NCBI GenBank assembly: GCA_964523405.1
Contig: CAZGAQ010000009.1
Coordinates: 62,001-126,000, forward strand
Length of the DNA stretch: 64,000 nucleotides
From: CAZGAQ01 sp964523405
GTDB lineage: Bacteria > Planctomycetota > Phycisphaerae > UBA1845 > Fen-1342
Direction of reading: 5' to 3'
Below are positions 29,487-37,155 of this stretch, piece after piece. Both the position numbers and the translations under genes were made by a program. Under the pieces are notes generated by a model. The model saw only the letters and a program-made list of their open reading frames with translations, made no database searches and had not been told where the DNA came from. Positions within the stretch are counted from its first letter, which is position 1. Every line of letters begins with the position of its first letter.

Positions 29487-30896
29487 CTAGTCGGTAATCG
29501 GCGGCGGGCTCGCCGGCGCGTGCGGGTTGGACGGGGAGCCGTCGTCGCCTTCCTCCGTCACCTCGCGCACATCGATCTTGAAGCGTGGGTCGAGGATGGA
29601 GTTCTTGAAGAGGTTCATGAACTGGACTTCCACCGTGTGCTCGCCGGGGTCGATGTCCGCGGGGAGCAGGGCCGTGAGCTGGTAGCTCTCATTGGTGAAG
29701 GTGAACGGGACATCGTCGCCGTCGAGGAGGACGGCGAGTGAGGACGAGACGATCATCTGGCGCTCGCTGCCCCAGGACTTGCGGCCGCGGAGGCCGTCGT
29801 CGAGCTGGAAGACGATGGGGATGACGTCGGCCTCGTCCGTTTCGCCGAAGTCTTCCATTTCCGCGTCGCGCTGGTCCTCCGCGACGGCGCCGGCGGCGAG
29901 GGGGAGCAACTCGGCGCGCGGGCGGTCATCGGCCGCGGCCGCGAGGACGATGCGGGCGTGTGGCTGGGCGGCGGTGGTTTTGTCCGGTTTGTCCTCGTCT
30001 TCGTCGCTCTCGTGCTCATCGTGGAGCGGGGCGAGGCGGATGATGCCGTCGGCGGGGTCGATGAGGGCGGCTTTCGGCAGGCCCGCGGCGGCGTAGCGGG
30101 CGAGGCCGAGGAACAGGCCGTAGGCTTCCTTGAGGTTCCACTCCGGGGTGCGGAGGCGTTGCTCCTCCGCGGGGTTGGTGAAGAAGGAGGTTTCGCAGAG
30201 GGCAGCGGTGACCTTCGCGGCACGGAGGAGGCCGAAGCCGCTCTCGTACATGAGCTGGTCGCTCTTGAGGGGGACGTCGGCGAGTTCGGGGAGGGCGAGG
30301 GTGTCGTAGAGGCCGCCGCAGAGGTAGCGGGCGAGATCGAGGTTGGAGGGGCGGTAGTCGACGTCGTTGTGGTACCAGACGGTGGTGTGGTTGACCTTGG
30401 GCTTGTTGCCGATGGCGTTGTGGTGGATGGAGACGAAGAGGTCGGCACCCCAGGTGGTGGCGACGTCGGCGCGGGCAGTGAGAGAGGAGTCGGTGTCGTC
30501 CTCGCGGGTGAGCTTGACGTCGGCGCCGCAGCGGATGAGCAGTTCGCGGAGGTACTGGGCGACGCGGAGGTTCATCTCCGCCTCGCGGACGCCGGTGGGG
30601 CCGCGCTTGAAGCCGCGTTTGTGGGCGTCGCCGCCGTGGCCGGGGTCGAGGCAGATCTTCACGCCCCTGAGGTACTTGGCGTAGGGCGGGAGGGGGAATT
30701 CGGGGGAGCCGATGTGCTGGTCGAGGAAGCCGGCGGGGGCCTCGATCAGGGTGTTGACGGAGGTCATGGGGTCGAGGGCGGGCTGGGTGGCGGCCGCGGG
30801 CTGGGTCGTGGGGGCCGGGCGTGGCTGGGGGGCCTGGCAGCCGGGCAGGGTGGCGGTGAGGGCGAGCACGGCGGTCAGCAAGCACGCGCGATGCAT
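29487..30896 (-). CDS. N-acetylmuramoyl-L-alanine amidase lipoprotein (Amidase_3)
   Basis: 469 residues. The signal peptide ends in a lipobox, TLPGC (Cys20), so it is lipid-anchored outside the cytoplasm. The amidase_3 zinc site is complete: DPGHGG (His), REAEMNLRVA (Glu) and VSIHHNA (His), with the catalytic Glu likely in CETSFFTNPAEEQRL. It cuts the MurNAc-L-Ala bond and leaves glycan strands without peptides. After about residue 290 comes an acidic linker, then a ~150-residue beta-rich C-terminal region of unknown type. ATG 30896 has AAAGGA 5-6 nt upstream. It diverges from murQ across 353 bp, grouping it with cell-wall turnover. Confidence 0.9.
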   Translation of the reverse strand: MHRACLLTAVLALTATLPGCQAPQPRPAPTTQPAAATQPALDPMTSVNTLIEAPAGFLDQHIGSPEFPLPPYAKYLRGVKICLDPGHGGDAHKRGFKRGPTGVREAEMNLRVAQYLRELLIRCGADVKLTREDDTDSSLTARADVATTWGADLFVSIHHNAIGNKPKVNHTTVWYHNDVDYRPSNLDLARYLCGGLYDTLALPELADVPLKSDQLMYESGFGLLRAAKVTAALCETSFFTNPAEEQRLRTPEWNLKEAYGLFLGLARYAAAGLPKAALIDPADGIIRLAPLHDEHESDEDEDKPDKTTAAQPHARIVLAAAADDRPRAELLPLAAGAVAEDQRDAEMEDFGETDEADVIPIVFQLDDGLRGRKSWGSERQMIVSSSLAVLLDGDDVPFTFTNESYQLTALLPADIDPGEHTVEVQFMNLFKNSILDPRFKIDVREVTEEGDDGSPSNPHAPASPPPITD

Positions 30897-31249
30897 GCGA
30901 GTCCTTTCGCCCCCCCGGATCAAACGGGGCATTATCGCCGGGTGGGGGGTGGGCGTCCAATGGAAGCGCCGGTGCGCGCGTGGTCCGGTAAGGCGCATGT
31001 GGCGTGGCGTGCGTGTTTCACCGGTGATAATGGAGCCGCGTGCGCGGTGGGTGCGTTGCATCGGGGGGGTGAATATGCCACACTACGAATTCGGCGCGCC
31101 GGCCGGCATGCGACCGTCGGGTGGCAGGCTCGGGCGGGGCGTCGCTCGGAGATGCAGGCGGCCGGCGGGGCTGGTCGCAGACGGGGGCGATGTTCGCTTC
31201 GTTGGAGACGGGGGCGCATCGGCCGACGGGCCGGTTTGGAGCCGCGCAG
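30897..31249. other. Divergent intergenic region between amidase and murQ
   Basis: 353 bp with no gene supported. A GATAAT (-10-like, about 31024) lies in ACCGGTGATAATGG on the plus strand, but without a good -35. This is the shared control region of the two divergent wall-metabolism genes. Confidence 0.4.
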
Positions 31250-32155
31250 ATGCAGGATCGTGGGCACCTCATGACCGAGTTGCGGAATCCGCGCTCGACG
31301 CACATTGACCGGATGACGATTCCCGAGGCGGTGGAGGTCTTGCTCGCGGAGGACGCGACGATCTGTGCCGCGGTGGCGGCGGCGAAGGCGGAGATCGCGC
31401 GGACGATCGAGCTGGTCGTGGCGGCGTTTGAGTCGGGGGGGCGGTTGATCTACGTGGGGGCGGGGACGAGCGGGCGGCTGGGCGTGCTGGACGCGTCGGA
31501 GTGTCCGCCGACGTTTCTGTCGGACCCCAAGATGGTGCAGGGAATCATCGCAGGCGGGTGGGACGCGTTGCGGATGGCGATCGAAGGGGCGGAGGATTAC
31601 GAGGCGGATGGGGCGGCGGCGATCGACGAGAAGCAGGTGGGGCCCCACGACGTGGTGTTCGGGATCACGACGGGCGGGACGACGCCGTACGTGCACGGGG
31701 CGCTCAAACGGGGGAAGGAGCGCGGGGCGAAGACGGTGTTCTTTGCTTGCGTGAAGGCGGAGCACGTGGCGACCGACGCGGATGTGAACATTCGCATCCT
31801 GGTGGGGCCGGAGGTGGTGACGGGCAGCACGCGGATGAAGGCGGGGACGGCGACGAAGCTCGTCCTCAACATGGTGACGACGATCGCCATGGTGCGGATC
31901 GGGAAGGTTTACCAGAACCTGATGGTGGACGTGAACACGCGGGCGAACAAGAAGCTGGTGGATCGGGGGGCGCGGATGATCATGACGGTGACGGGGCTGG
32001 AGCGGGCGGCGGCGCACCAGCTGCTGACGGATTCGGGCGGGCATGTGAAGACGGCGCTGGTGATGCACTGCCGCGGGGTGGACCGGGCGACGGCGGAGCA
32101 GCTCCTCAAGCAGCACAAGGGGCACGTGGCGCCGATTCTGGAAGGGCCGCGGTAG
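31250..32155 (+). CDS. murQ: N-acetylmuramic acid 6-phosphate etherase
   Basis: 301 residues. A cytoplasmic SIS-domain enzyme that splits the D-lactyl ether of MurNAc-6-phosphate to GlcNAc-6-phosphate and lactate, the key step of wall-sugar recycling. The family signature is intact: TELRNPRSTHIDRMTIPEAVEVL, GGRLIYVGAGTSGRLGVLD then ASECPPTF, EGAEDYEADG (catalytic Glu region), GITTGGTTPYVHGAL and GPEVVTGSTRMKAGTATKL. ATG 31250 has GGAG 8 nt upstream; ATG 31271 is an alternative. A sodium:solute symporter follows 63 bp later. No MurNAc kinase gene is visible in the window, although the enzyme needs the phosphorylated sugar. Confidence 0.95.
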   Translation: MQDRGHLMTELRNPRSTHIDRMTIPEAVEVLLAEDATICAAVAAAKAEIARTIELVVAAFESGGRLIYVGAGTSGRLGVLDASECPPTFLSDPKMVQGIIAGGWDALRMAIEGAEDYEADGAAAIDEKQVGPHDVVFGITTGGTTPYVHGALKRGKERGAKTVFFACVKAEHVATDADVNIRILVGPEVVTGSTRMKAGTATKLVLNMVTTIAMVRIGKVYQNLMVDVNTRANKKLVDRGARMIMTVTGLERAAAHQLLTDSGGHVKTALVMHCRGVDRATAEQLLKQHKGHVAPILEGPR

Positions 32156-32218
32156 GGCGGTACGGCGAGCAAGCCAGGCCGCGCGGTATGGCGGCCGGTC
32201 AGTTGGAGGTAAGCGGGC

Positions 32219-34126
32219 GTGACACTAGCGGCCTTCAGTGTGCAGTTCGGCGCTCTGGACTGGGGCGTCGTCGTTGCGTACCTGATCTTCACGAGCTGGC
32301 TCGGCGCGCTGATGGCCGGGCGGCAGGCGAATATCCGCGATTTCTTTCTCGGGGGGCGCAAGCTGCCGTGGTACGCGGTGAGCGGGTCGATTGTTGCGAG
32401 CGAGATCAGCGCGTTGACGTTTGTGAGCGTGCCGTGGGTGGTGATGCAGCCGGGGGGGAACCTGACGTATTTGCAGCTCGGGGTGTTCGGGGCGCTGATT
32501 GCCCGCGTGGTGGTGGCGTACTGGCTGGTGCCGGCGTACTACGAGCGGGAGATTTACAGCCCGTTCGACTACATGCACAACCAGCTCGGCGGGCACATCC
32601 GCGGCCTGACGACGGTGCTGTTTGTGGTGAAGGCGCTGCTCGCCCAGTCGTCGCGCATCTACTTGGCGAGCGAGGTGCTGCGCGTGGTGCTCAGCGACCA
32701 GCTCGGGGTGCTGCGGCAATACACCGGCATCAACGAACTTGCGGCGGCGATCGTGATCATCGCGATCGTGTCGATCACCTGGACGCTGCTGGGCGGGATG
32801 CGGACGGTGATCTGGACGGACGTGGCCCTATTCGCGTGCTTCACGATCGGGGCGTTCGTGGCGCTGTTTACAGTGGCGCAGGCGCTGCCGGGCGGATTTG
32901 CGGAGCTGTTCCGCGTCGGATTCGACGCGCAGATGTCCGGGCTGGAGAAGTACGGACAGAAGCTGGCGGCGTCGGGCCCGTGGGGCAAGTTCACGTTCTT
33001 TGACTGGGACACGAGCCCGGTGCGCACGTACACGATGTGGACGGCGATGATCGCCAGCACGTGGGGTGGTCTGGGGGCGTACGGCCTGGATCAGACGCTG
33101 GCGCAGCGGATCTTCTGCTGCAAGAACATCCGCGACGCGCGCTGGGCGATCATCACGAGCCAGATCAGCATCCTGGTGACCGGGGCGGTGGCGCTGGTCG
33201 GTGCCGGGTTGTACGCCTACTACATGAACCACGACATGTCGACCGAGGCCGGCATGCTGTTCCGCGAGAAGGGCGACCGGATTCTGCCGATTTTCGTGGT
33301 TGAAGTCGTGCCGAAGGGCCTCAAGGGCATGATCATCGCCGCGGTATTCGCGGCCGCGATCTCGACGATGATGGGCGTGCTGACGGCCACGAGCCAGACG
33401 ACGTTGAGCGCGTTCTACACGCCGTTGCGCGAGCGGTATCTGCGGGTGCGGGGTATTACCGTGTCGCTGTCGGCGAACGCGGAGGAGCTGGCGAGCAAAC
33501 CGCAGGCGTCGGCCGAGGATCTGCGCACGGTGCGGGTGAGCCGGCTGCTCGTGCTGTTCTGGGGGGTGATGCTGGCCCTGCTCTCGTATGCGATGCTCTA
33601 CATCGGCCAGCACTACAAGTCGATTCTCGATCTGGGGCTGGCGATGGCCGGGTACATCCTGGGCGCACTCCTGGCCGGCTTCCTGCTGTCGTTCTTCCGG
33701 CTGCGGGTGGACAGTCGTGGGTTCATGTATGCGGCGCCGCTGTCGTGCGTGAGTGTGTTCGCGCTGGTGTGGCACCAGGACTGGACGCACGTTGTGTGCT
33801 GGGTGGCGGCGGCCGTGATCCTCGGCGTGTGGTTGTGGCAGAACGTCATGGAGATGGTGGTGCCGCGGGCGCGGCCGCCACTGGTGTTGCCGTTTGCTGT
33901 GCAGACGCTGATTCTGTGGGCGGGCATCGGGCTGATGATGTGGCTGAGCTACTACGGCTTCTGGGACGGGGGGAAGGATGCCAAGGGTGAGCCGGTCTGC
34001 ATCACAGTGGCGTGGCCTTGGATGATCCCGGTCGGCAGTACGATTGCGTTCATCTGGGGCTACCTGTTGGCGCGACGGAAGGCGGAGGATGCGCACGGCG
34101 CGCCGGTCCCTGCCCTCGGTGCGTGA
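32219..34126 (+). CDS. Sodium:solute symporter (SSS family), possible MurNAc transporter
   Basis: 635 residues with 13-14 membrane segments, longer than most SSS proteins. Family marks: DFFLGGRKLPWYAVSGSIVA, SEISALTFVSVPWVV, a TLLGGMRTVIWTDV block and AAVFAAAISTMMGVLTATS (Na+-site region). A hydrophilic insert of about 50 residues lies after TTLSAFYTPLRERYL. GTG 32219 has GGAGG 9 nt upstream. It sits 63 bp behind murQ in the same direction. In Tannerella forsythia an SSS protein (MurT) beside murQ imports MurNAc, so the same role is plausible; the substrate here is inferred from context only. Confidence 0.88.
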   Translation: MTLAAFSVQFGALDWGVVVAYLIFTSWLGALMAGRQANIRDFFLGGRKLPWYAVSGSIVASEISALTFVSVPWVVMQPGGNLTYLQLGVFGALIARVVVAYWLVPAYYEREIYSPFDYMHNQLGGHIRGLTTVLFVVKALLAQSSRIYLASEVLRVVLSDQLGVLRQYTGINELAAAIVIIAIVSITWTLLGGMRTVIWTDVALFACFTIGAFVALFTVAQALPGGFAELFRVGFDAQMSGLEKYGQKLAASGPWGKFTFFDWDTSPVRTYTMWTAMIASTWGGLGAYGLDQTLAQRIFCCKNIRDARWAIITSQISILVTGAVALVGAGLYAYYMNHDMSTEAGMLFREKGDRILPIFVVEVVPKGLKGMIIAAVFAAAISTMMGVLTATSQTTLSAFYTPLRERYLRVRGITVSLSANAEELASKPQASAEDLRTVRVSRLLVLFWGVMLALLSYAMLYIGQHYKSILDLGLAMAGYILGALLAGFLLSFFRLRVDSRGFMYAAPLSCVSVFALVWHQDWTHVVCWVAAAVILGVWLWQNVMEMVVPRARPPLVLPFAVQTLILWAGIGLMMWLSYYGFWDGGKDAKGEPVCITVAWPWMIPVGSTIAFIWGYLLARRKAEDAHGAPVPALGA

Positions 34127-34157
34127 GGCCGATCTGAGCGAGAGCGGGGAGTGCGGC

Positions 34158-34865
34158 ATGGCGACGGAGACGCAGTGTCCGTATTGCGGGATGCGGTTTC
34201 GGGTACAGGACGAATACCTGCGGCGGGCGGCGCGGTGCAAGCAGTGCGGGGAGCGGTTTGTGCTGTGGCCGCGGTCGCCGGCGAGTGAAGCCGAGTTCCC
34301 CGAAGACTACGTGGGCGGCTTTGAGGCGATCCACGCGGTGCTGGAGGCGCGGCTGGGGCCAACAGATGGCAAGGTGTACAGCGGCATGCCGCCGCTGTAT
34401 CTGGGTGGAATGGCGGACGTGCTGGCGTTCCCGGAGTATCCGCCCGGCGGGATCGCGTACGTGACCTGTGGGCTGATCTACTTCGACGGGCAAAAGACCG
34501 GCGTGCTGGGCCGGTATGAGTTGATGGCGTGCAGCCGGACCCCGGAGACACGGCTGGTCGGGCTGATCGCGAGCCTCGCGCGCCATACGCGCGCGGAGTT
34601 GTTCGAGCCCGGGCACACGATTGACTTCGGGCCGCACCAGCCGCCGGGGTGTACGCTGCGCGGCGGGCTGTTCCTGCGGCCGGACGTGCCGGCCGATCCG
34701 TTTCGGCTCTTCAAGCAGCGGTGCGGCCTGCTGCTGTTGGTGGGCATTACGGAGCGGGAGATGGATGCGGCGCGGGACGAAGAGCGCCAGCCGGAGGTCG
34801 TTCGGCGGTTGCGGGAGGCGGGGGTGATCCCGTACACGCTGTTTGAGCGGGAGTCCGTGGTATGA
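34158..34865 (+). CDS. Zinc-ribbon protein with SUFU (suppressor-of-fused-like) domain
   Basis: 235 residues. An N-terminal MJ0042-type zinc ribbon, CPYCGMRFRVQ...CKQCGERF, is followed by a domain matching bacterial suppressor-of-fused proteins: GIAYVTCGLIYFDG, YELMACSRTPETRLVGLIASL, LFEPGHTIDFGP, and LLLVGITEREMDAARD. Bacterial SUFU proteins are often linked to immunity or unknown roles; the combination with a zinc ribbon suggests a cytoplasmic regulatory or binding protein. ATG 34158 has GGGGAG 6 nt upstream and lies 31 bp after the symporter, probably in the murQ operon. Biochemical function unknown. Confidence 0.75.
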   Translation: MATETQCPYCGMRFRVQDEYLRRAARCKQCGERFVLWPRSPASEAEFPEDYVGGFEAIHAVLEARLGPTDGKVYSGMPPLYLGGMADVLAFPEYPPGGIAYVTCGLIYFDGQKTGVLGRYELMACSRTPETRLVGLIASLARHTRAELFEPGHTIDFGPHQPPGCTLRGGLFLRPDVPADPFRLFKQRCGLLLLVGITEREMDAARDEERQPEVVRRLREAGVIPYTLFERESVV

Positions 34866-34911
34866 TGCACGGGCGCGCGGCCGGCCGTGTTGACCGGCGC
34901 GCAGGTCTCGT

Positions 34912-34974
34912 CCGCCCCCGCGGGGGCGGAAGAGAAAAAGAGGGGAGGCGGGTACCAGGGGCCCAAGCCCCTGG
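34912..34974. repeat. Two perfect palindromes in intergenic gap
   Basis: CCGCCCCCG/CGGGGGCGG (34912-34929) is an 18-bp uninterrupted palindrome. CCAGGGGC-CCAA-GCCCCTGG (34955-34974) is a hairpin with an 8-bp stem. They lie between the SUFU and GHL10 genes. A terminator without a T-run or a dispersed palindromic element are the options. Confidence 0.5.
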
Positions 34975-35056
34975 CTACGATCATTGGCCGCTGCGGGGCC
35001 GAAGGCTGCGGCCTTCCGAGTGGAGTGCGTGATCGCAATATCTTGACGAGGGTGCC

Positions 35057-36307
35057 ATGTACGCGAAAGTCCACAGCTCGGTGGTGTGTCTGAGTCTCGT
35101 CCTGGTCGCGGTGACGGGGTGTCAGGTGGGGCCGCGTGTGCAGCAGCCGATGCGGGCCATCTGGGTGACACGCGGCGACTACCGCTCGGCGGACGATGTC
35201 GTGCGGATCATGGACAACTGCCAGCAGGCCGGCTTCAACACGGTTGTGTTCCAGGTGCGCGGGAACGGCACGGCGTTCTATCAGTCGAACCTCGAGCCGT
35301 GGGCGGACGAGCTGGGGGGGCAGGACCCGGGGTGGGACCCGCTGGGGCTGGCGTGCAACGAGGGGCACGCGCGCGGGATGCAGGTGCACGCGTGGGTGAA
35401 CGTCATGCCAGCCTGGCAGGGGCGGGCGGCGCCGGCCAACCCGGAGCAGCTTTACAGCAAGCATCCCGACTGGTTCTGGTATGACGCGACCGGTGCGCGG
35501 CAGCCGCTGGTGCACACGAATGGCCAGGACACGCGGCCGTGGTACGTGAGCGTCAATCCGTGTTTGCCGGAAGTGCGGGCATATCTGGTCGAGGTGTTTC
35601 GCGACCTGGTGGCGCGCTACCCGGTGGACGGGCTGCACATGGACTACATTCGCTTTCCGAACGAGCCGGTCGTGAGCGGCGAGAAGATCCCGGATTATCC
35701 GCGCGACGCGCGGACGCTGGAGCTGTACCGGCAGGCGACGGGCAAGGGGCCGGACGACGATCCAAACGCGTGGAAGGCCTGGCGCACGGAGTGCGTGACG
35801 ACGCTGGTGCGCGACATTCACGACATGCTGCGGGTGACCAAGCCGGAGGCGGTGCTCACGGCGTCGGTCGGGACGTCGCGCGGGGCTGAGCATTTCCGTG
35901 ATGACCGGCGCTGGGTGCGGGAGAAGCTGCTGGATGCGGCGTTTCCGATGAACTACACGGATAGTGCGGACACGTTCGCAAAGCGGATTGACAGTTGGCT
36001 GGAGGACAAGCCGGCGGTGCCGCTCGTGCCGGGACTGTGGTTTGGCCGGCATCCGGGCAAGTCGCCGGAGGAAGTGGCGGCGGCCGTGCGTCAGCAGATC
36101 GAGATTGCGCGGGAGAAGACGGGGAATTTCTGCCTGTTTTCGTACGCGTCGCTGTTTGACACGCATCCGGGCAACGCGGTGACGCCCGATCCGGAAGCGA
36201 CGACGCAGGCGACGACGCAGATGACCCGGGCGGCGCAGCGGCAGAGCGCGAAGGCGATCCGGCGCGAGGTGTTGGTGCCGTATCTGGCGGGGTTGGCGGG
36301 GGAGTAG
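35057..36307 (+). CDS. GHL10-family (DigH/YngK-like) glycoside hydrolase lipoprotein
   Basis: 416 residues. A signal peptide with lipobox AVTGC (Cys22) anchors it outside the cytoplasm. The TIM-barrel GHL10 (formerly DUF187) pattern follows: RAIWVTRGDYRSADDVVRIM, AGFNTVVFQVRGNGTAFY, GMQVHAWVNVM, VDGLHMDYIRFP (likely catalytic Asp), TASVGTS and AAFPMNYTD. E. coli DigH (YddW) of this family cuts peptidoglycan strands stripped of peptides, the product of amidases. That fits the nearby amidase and murQ genes, although family members can also act on other glycans. It begins 191 bp after the SUFU gene, with palindromes between, so it may have its own promoter. Confidence 0.85.
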   Translation: MYAKVHSSVVCLSLVLVAVTGCQVGPRVQQPMRAIWVTRGDYRSADDVVRIMDNCQQAGFNTVVFQVRGNGTAFYQSNLEPWADELGGQDPGWDPLGLACNEGHARGMQVHAWVNVMPAWQGRAAPANPEQLYSKHPDWFWYDATGARQPLVHTNGQDTRPWYVSVNPCLPEVRAYLVEVFRDLVARYPVDGLHMDYIRFPNEPVVSGEKIPDYPRDARTLELYRQATGKGPDDDPNAWKAWRTECVTTLVRDIHDMLRVTKPEAVLTASVGTSRGAEHFRDDRRWVREKLLDAAFPMNYTDSADTFAKRIDSWLEDKPAVPLVPGLWFGRHPGKSPEEVAAAVRQQIEIAREKTGNFCLFSYASLFDTHPGNAVTPDPEATTQATTQMTRAAQRQSAKAIRREVLVPYLAGLAGE

Positions 36308-36347
36308 AGCCGTCAGCCGTCGGCCATCAGCCTTCAGTCAGCTCGGC

Positions 36348-36419
36348 GGCAGGTTGCGGCGCCACGGATTCGCGGGTATGTCGCGTGGTGGGAGGTCATT
36401 GGTGGCCGCGCAACCTGCC
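36348..36419. terminator. Inverted repeat between convergent genes
   Basis: GGCAGGTTGCG (36348-36358) and CGCAACCTGCC (36409-36419) are a perfect 11-bp inverted repeat spaced 50 bp apart, filling the gap between the GHL10 gene and the convergent YjdF-like gene. It may be a bidirectional 3'-end structure or a small repeat element. Confidence 0.4.
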
Positions 36420-37046
36420 CTACGTCAGGCGCGTCGGGTTGACGCGGCGTGCCAGTTCGCGGTCGTGGAGGTGGGAGAGGAGGAGGAGAGCGGCGAGGGT
36501 GCCGATCAGGGCCCAGGTCATGTCCATCTGCGTGTCCCAGATGTCCCCTTGCAGGGCGAGGAAGGCGTCGGCGGCCTGGCCGGTGGCGCGGGCGACGACC
36601 ATTTCGAGGAGTTCGTAGAGGGCACTGATCGCGAGGCAGACGCAGGTGGTGAGGAAGAAGAGCCATTTTCCGGGGCGCAGGGGGGAGGTGCGCAGCAGGA
36701 CTTCGCGCGTGACGACGGCGGGGATGAAGCCCTGGGCGAGGTGGCCGAGGCGGTCGTAGTGGTTGCGGCTGAGGGCGAGCGTGTCGCGGAGCCAGTTGAA
36801 CAGCGGCACCTCGGCGTAGGTGTAGTGGCCGCCGACGAGCAGAATGGCGGCGTGAAGCCAGATCAGACCGTAGACGAGGGGGGTGAAGCGCAGGCGCCGA
36901 TACGTGGCCGCGAGGACGACGGCGGCGACGAGTGCGGGGGCGACTTCGAGGATCCAGGTGAAGCGGTCGCGCGGCTGCCAGCCGGACCAGGCGAGGAGGG
37001 CGAGGAAGGTGAGGAGGAGGAAGGCTGGCCAGCGGTAGCTGTACAT
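36420..37046 (-). CDS. DUF2238 (YjdF-like) membrane protein
   Basis: 208 residues with six hydrophobic segments. The conserved YjdF/DUF2238 core is present: GGHYTYAEVPLFNWL, NHYDRLGHLAQGF and SALYELLEMV, with the closing GDIWDTQMDMTWALIGTLAAL. The family is an inner-membrane protein of unknown function; the conserved His, Asp and Glu residues near the membrane hint at metal or proton chemistry. ATG 37046 has AGGA about 6 nt upstream; an in-frame extension to 37124 lacks one. It overlaps nothing and follows polX on the same strand by 109 bp. Confidence 0.83.
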   Translation of the reverse strand: MYSYRWPAFLLLTFLALLAWSGWQPRDRFTWILEVAPALVAAVVLAATYRRLRFTPLVYGLIWLHAAILLVGGHYTYAEVPLFNWLRDTLALSRNHYDRLGHLAQGFIPAVVTREVLLRTSPLRPGKWLFFLTTCVCLAISALYELLEMVVARATGQAADAFLALQGDIWDTQMDMTWALIGTLAALLLLSHLHDRELARRVNPTRLT

Positions 37047-37155
37047 TCGCGATCCTCGCGATACCCAAGTCGATGAGACGAGCGTGTGGTGCGGCGGCAT
37101 TTCCTGGCGTTCAACGTCGGCCACGGGGGGCCGGCGCTACTAGTCCCGGGGGCGG

